Shown: piece by piece, positions 60,563 to 64,000 of the stretch
Layout of the letters: each line of letters begins with the position of its first letter
Numbering within the stretch: the stretch's first letter is position 1
Source: Gymnogyps californianus
Taxonomy: Eukaryota; Chordata; Aves; Accipitriformes; Cathartidae
Assembly (NCBI RefSeq): GCF_018139145.2
Contig: NC_059500.1
Coordinates: 42,510,175-42,574,174 of the forward strand
Reading direction: 5' to 3'
Length of the DNA: 64,000 nucleotides
Made by a program: the position numbers and the translations under genes
Notes under the pieces: generated by a model
What the model was told of the DNA's origin: nothing
Databases searched by the model: none
What the model saw: the letters and a program-made list of their open reading frames with translations, nothing else

Positions 60563-61749
60563 GAAAATGAGGTCTTCATAGTATGTACAGTATGCACAAT
60601 ATGTGTGTTGGGAAGAGAAATGCATTGGAGTGTGGATGGAGTCCTTGTGTATGCATACATGTGCTGGGAAGAAAATGCATCAGACTAAAAGAACGTTTCT
60701 TCCATGCTGAACATCTGAAAAAACAGATAGCTAATCTTGGATTTTCTTTCTCCAAATAGTTGATGTATGAAGGTAGAGTAGCATAAAGGCCCCCGACCCT
60801 GTCATTGTTGTTCAGCTATAGGCTGTATAGAGCTGCTTAGATAGAGCATCTGTGTACATGAGACTACTGAAACCAGCTAAAAAGTCTCAGACTAATGTCC
60901 AGGAAATAAAGTCACACTAGCAGTCAGAATTTAATCCTGGCCTCTGGCTAGATAGAAATGTTTCTCCATCTCTTCAGCTGCACAAGAGCAGCTTTTAGTC
61001 ATACATAAGACCTGGACACATCCACTTCTTAATTTCATTTAAAGATTCTTCTCTATCCTGTTGAAGGATAAACAATTTCCAAATGAAAGTAACATTATTA
61101 AAAGTGCAGACTCTTCTTCCTAACATGAGGACAAATCAGGTCAGGCATTTCCAACATTCTTCACTTCTGGGCATTACAGCTTTTAGGAGACATGTTCCCA
61201 TCTCTCACATTCTTACTCTATATATGAAACATATCAAAACTACATTAAAGAGCCTGCAATTTATATTCATGATATAGGAGGTGACCTTTTCCCTCATGAG
61301 TGGTGTAGTCATGTGGAGTGGCTAATGAGAGAACCCCTACTGAGAGCAGATACATTTCAAACCTTCTGAATAATTATTAGACATTTTATTGTATTTATAA
61401 ACCTTCCTCATTTCAAACTGTCCCTTGATTTATAAAGCCTTCTTACTCTTGTAAGCTATAATGGTAGTCTCAACTAGTGCCAAAGATTGATGAATCGTCC
61501 ATGTAGGGGCTTCTTTTCCTGGTGCTGAATGCCAGAGAAACGCAATGAAGAGTAAAAAACAGAACTGTAGGGAAAAAGAGAGGACAGAGGATGATGAAAG
61601 ATGACTGGGAAGGAATGAGGGAGGGAACATCTGTACTGCACTTCACTGATGATAATCTTTGCACAGTTTATGACACAGAGGCAGTGGGAACAGTGAGGTA
61701 ATCATTTTACTTGCCTGTCATCTGCAGAGAGTATTTCAAATTGCAGGGT
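60563..61749. other. Unassigned AT-rich sequence
   Basis: I see no supported gene or retroelement. Confidence 0.5.
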
Positions 61750-61814
61750 GAAATTCTGGCTCCATTGAAGTGAGTGACAAAACTCCTGTTGATTTAAATG
61801 AAGGCCAGGATTTC
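61750..61814. repeat. 65-bp imperfect palindrome, probably an old dispersed repeat
   Basis: The left arm starts GAAATTCTGGCTCCATTGAA. The right arm ends GAAGGCCAGGATTTC, whose reverse complement is GAAATCCTGGCCTTC. The arms meet around CAAAACTCCTGTTG. I recall a very similar palindromic repeat (GAAATCCTGGCCCC and CATTGAAGTCAATGG) as common in turtle and crocodile DNA. The family name is not certain. Confidence 0.6.
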
Positions 61815-63090
61815 TATGGATTCCCAGAGGAGGGGCAGATAGGCAGAGTGGCAGCTGTGCCGTCTCCATGACTGTGTCAGGCTTCATCAGGATCTTAAAA
61901 GCTTTTCTTCAGCTCAGTTTCCAGAAACCTATGAGGGGTTTGAGCACCCTTTAATGCTGCAGATAACATAGATACTTTCTCAAAAATGGTAAATAAAAAA
62001 AGTACAGTCTCAGAGGATCTGATCCTAGTTTGGAACAGCTGTACATAATAAACACTGTCCTTACAAACTAATGCACAGGTGTATGCATGTTTTAAGTAAT
62101 ATTTCTGTATTTTTTTCCTTTTCCCTTTCCTTCAACCTTAATTTGTGCAAGAAATGGCCTCAAGAGCATGTGACAGTTAACAAATGTCATCAATTATAGT
62201 CGTCAAACTAGAGAAAGTCCTCCTGTCATGACAGCAAGAAAGTCAGATCTTGGAGGCAGAAGGAGTTGTCCCAAAATGTCTGAGGTGCACCGTTATGAAT
62301 TTCACTGAACAAACATTTCTCCTGATTAACAAGCAATCCATGGACGCACAAGCTGGGGAGGGCAGACCTGGTAGGCTGCAGTGCAATGCACTTACAGAAG
62401 CAATCTCATTTGCAGAGGATTTTAATAGGAGCAGGCCATGACGAGGGGCACAGTAAGTGAAGAATGACATTCACAAGTGGCTACTTGCCTGTGTCTAACC
62501 ATGGTATCGGATGTGCTGTGAGAAAGAAAGTCTGGAAGCGCAAGAGGGAGAAGCTAAGGAACTGAAGAAATGAAAAACCAAAGATTGTCTTCCTATAAGC
62601 CCCTACTGTATTGCAGGGTGGTTTTTTTTTTCATAACTGAAATACTAAGCTGGTAATGACACAGAGGGGTGATCATTCTATATACTAATTTAGTAACCCA
62701 ATGAGAATCTCTGTTTGTTAAACAGCTTCCAGGACACACTGCTCACCACCTTCAAAATATGAAGAGCTACCTACACAGTGACCTTGACAGCCTACCCTGC
62801 ACACACCTCTTGCAGCCACTACTGTGAAGCAGGGGGGATGGATGGTGTGGCAAGTCAGCTTAAGAGTAAAAGCAGACCAAATGACAGAAAACAAAATTTT
62901 TCTATGGGATGAGAGGTGGGATAGGAGCAAGGGATGATTGATGACAGTCTTTGCAATTGGGAAAACCTCTACAAGTTTCTTAATTTTTAATCAAACCAGA
63001 GCACACATATTTGCAATTAAAGACAAAACCTAACTTAAAGAATATGACTTTCTTGTCACACAGTCTGGAAACTATACCACTAAAAAAATT
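61815..63090. other. Unassigned AT-rich sequence
   Basis: I see no supported gene or retroelement. Confidence 0.5.
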
Positions 63091-63116
63091 TTTATGCCTT
63101 ATATTTATGCCTTATA
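63091..63116 (+). repeat. 13-bp tandem duplication
   Basis: TTTATGCCTTATA occurs twice in a row without mismatch. Confidence 0.9.
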
Positions 63117-63260
63117 ACCACAGTCAGCAGATTCTAAACAGTGTGAGTATGCTACAATGGAAAAGTTAAAAGCCAGCCTCAGAAATATGAGTGAATCATA
63201 TGTAGTCATTTATAAAGTTTGAGTAAGTGAATAATTTCAACTAGATTATAAGAATTTCTC

Positions 63261-63304
63261 TGTGTGTGTGTGTGTACTATTACGTATTTACACACACACA
63301 CACA
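63261..63304. repeat. TG/CA inverted repeat with 12-nt loop
   Basis: A 16-nt TG tract ending in TA (63261-63276) is followed after 12 nt by its exact reverse complement (63289-63304). The pair can form a perfect 16-bp stem. Confidence 0.9.
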
Positions 63305-63390
63305 AATATCTGTATGCATATTTGTATATGTATATATAAAAATCCGAATACTACTTAAGTCAGTAACTGACTTCAGTGTGCCCACAATAT

Positions 63391-63446
63391 ATAAACACAC
63401 AAACACACACCTATGTACACACATACACATACACACACACCCCACC
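63391..63446 (+). repeat. CA-rich simple sequence
   Basis: Imperfect CA and ACAT runs fill about 55 bp, with a short perfect (CA)n near 63431-63440. Confidence 0.8.
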
Positions 63447-64000
63447 CCTCAAGGTATCTTGGGCATATGGTAACTACACAAAATGTCATTTTGGTTAAAT
63501 TCCACCAAAGAATGTGGAAGAAGCTGATAAAGCCCAATTTTATTTAATGGAGAAAATAGAAATCAGATAAAATTTGGGGTCAAAATCTTACTTAGTCTAA
63601 CTGAATTAATTATCCATAAATGGATCAACAGAAATGAACAAAAATAGGATCAAGATGCTTATTGGCTGCTATTTCTGTTTTGAAAGGATAGTGGCAACAC
63701 ATTTATAAGAGATAGGAAATTTAAGTGAATCTAAAACTTGCGAACAGGTGAACTAAGATTAAGCACTAGACAAAAATATGCCATGATGTAATGATACATG
63801 TTCACCTTTCTTGATCTGTAGAAAGTGAAAAAGCCTTCTGAAGAAACTAAATCTGAACCACAACAAATTATTTTCATTGTTTTAGACTGATGTAATTATC
63901 TGACTTATCTTCCTGCTTTCTAGGCGTATCTTCTGTGGACCTGGGTCTGGTTTGTAACTTTTTTTGTGTTCATGGACAACATCTTTTGCCTTGGATGTTT
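63447..64000. other. Unassigned AT-rich sequence to window end
   Basis: I see no supported gene. A pyrimidine tract ending in AG near 63924 is acceptor-like, but nothing after it can be identified before the window stops. Confidence 0.4.

Overview
The window looks like nuclear DNA from a bird. It carries nine CR1 LINE fragments, some still showing the avian CR1 3' ending (repeats of ATTCTATG), and two families of endogenous-retrovirus LTRs with 5-bp target-site duplications (TSDs). Most of the rest is AT-rich single-copy sequence. I see no prokaryotic features, no rRNA or tRNA, no CRISPR and no ordinary multi-exon gene that I can name, so this is probably intergenic or deep-intronic DNA. Recognisable retroelements cover roughly a quarter of it.

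LTR family A is about 580 bp long, starts TGTCCTGG and ends in CCACRACA. It occurs as solo LTRs at 937-1528, 2376-2955 and 9887-10463, as a 3'-truncated copy at 45619-46158, and as a chimeric, internally deleted element at 30104-32222 that still carries an ERVL-like RNase H-integrase reading frame. All five are on the + strand. LTR family B is about 1.1 kb long, starts TGTATTGG and ends in CCACCACA. It lies at 10903-12034 (+), 26732-27883 (-), 28479-29592 (-) and 59417-60562 (+). Each copy has an internal array of roughly 48-bp imperfect units. CR1 fragments lie at 3806-4335 (-), 8195-9886 plus 10464-10512 (+, split by an LTR), 20056-20290 (-), 21995-24450 (-), 37125-37206 (+), 41050-43374 (+), 49960-50320 (-, old), 54178-54992 (+) and 57083-57202 (+).

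The most gene-like object is a GC-rich block at about 54990-57080, between two CR1 fragments of the same orientation. It holds an open frame ending at 56672 that encodes a complete C3HC4 RING finger followed by a TOPORS-like motif. A good Kozak ATG at 56238 gives 144 residues, and three splice-acceptor-like sites lie just upstream. A second, weaker lead is a possible 72-nt exon at 28289-28360 between two antisense family-B LTRs.

The genes do not form a pathway. The layout records successive retroelement insertions, with nesting and TSDs giving some relative ages, plus one possible small ubiquitin-ligase-like gene or retrocopy.
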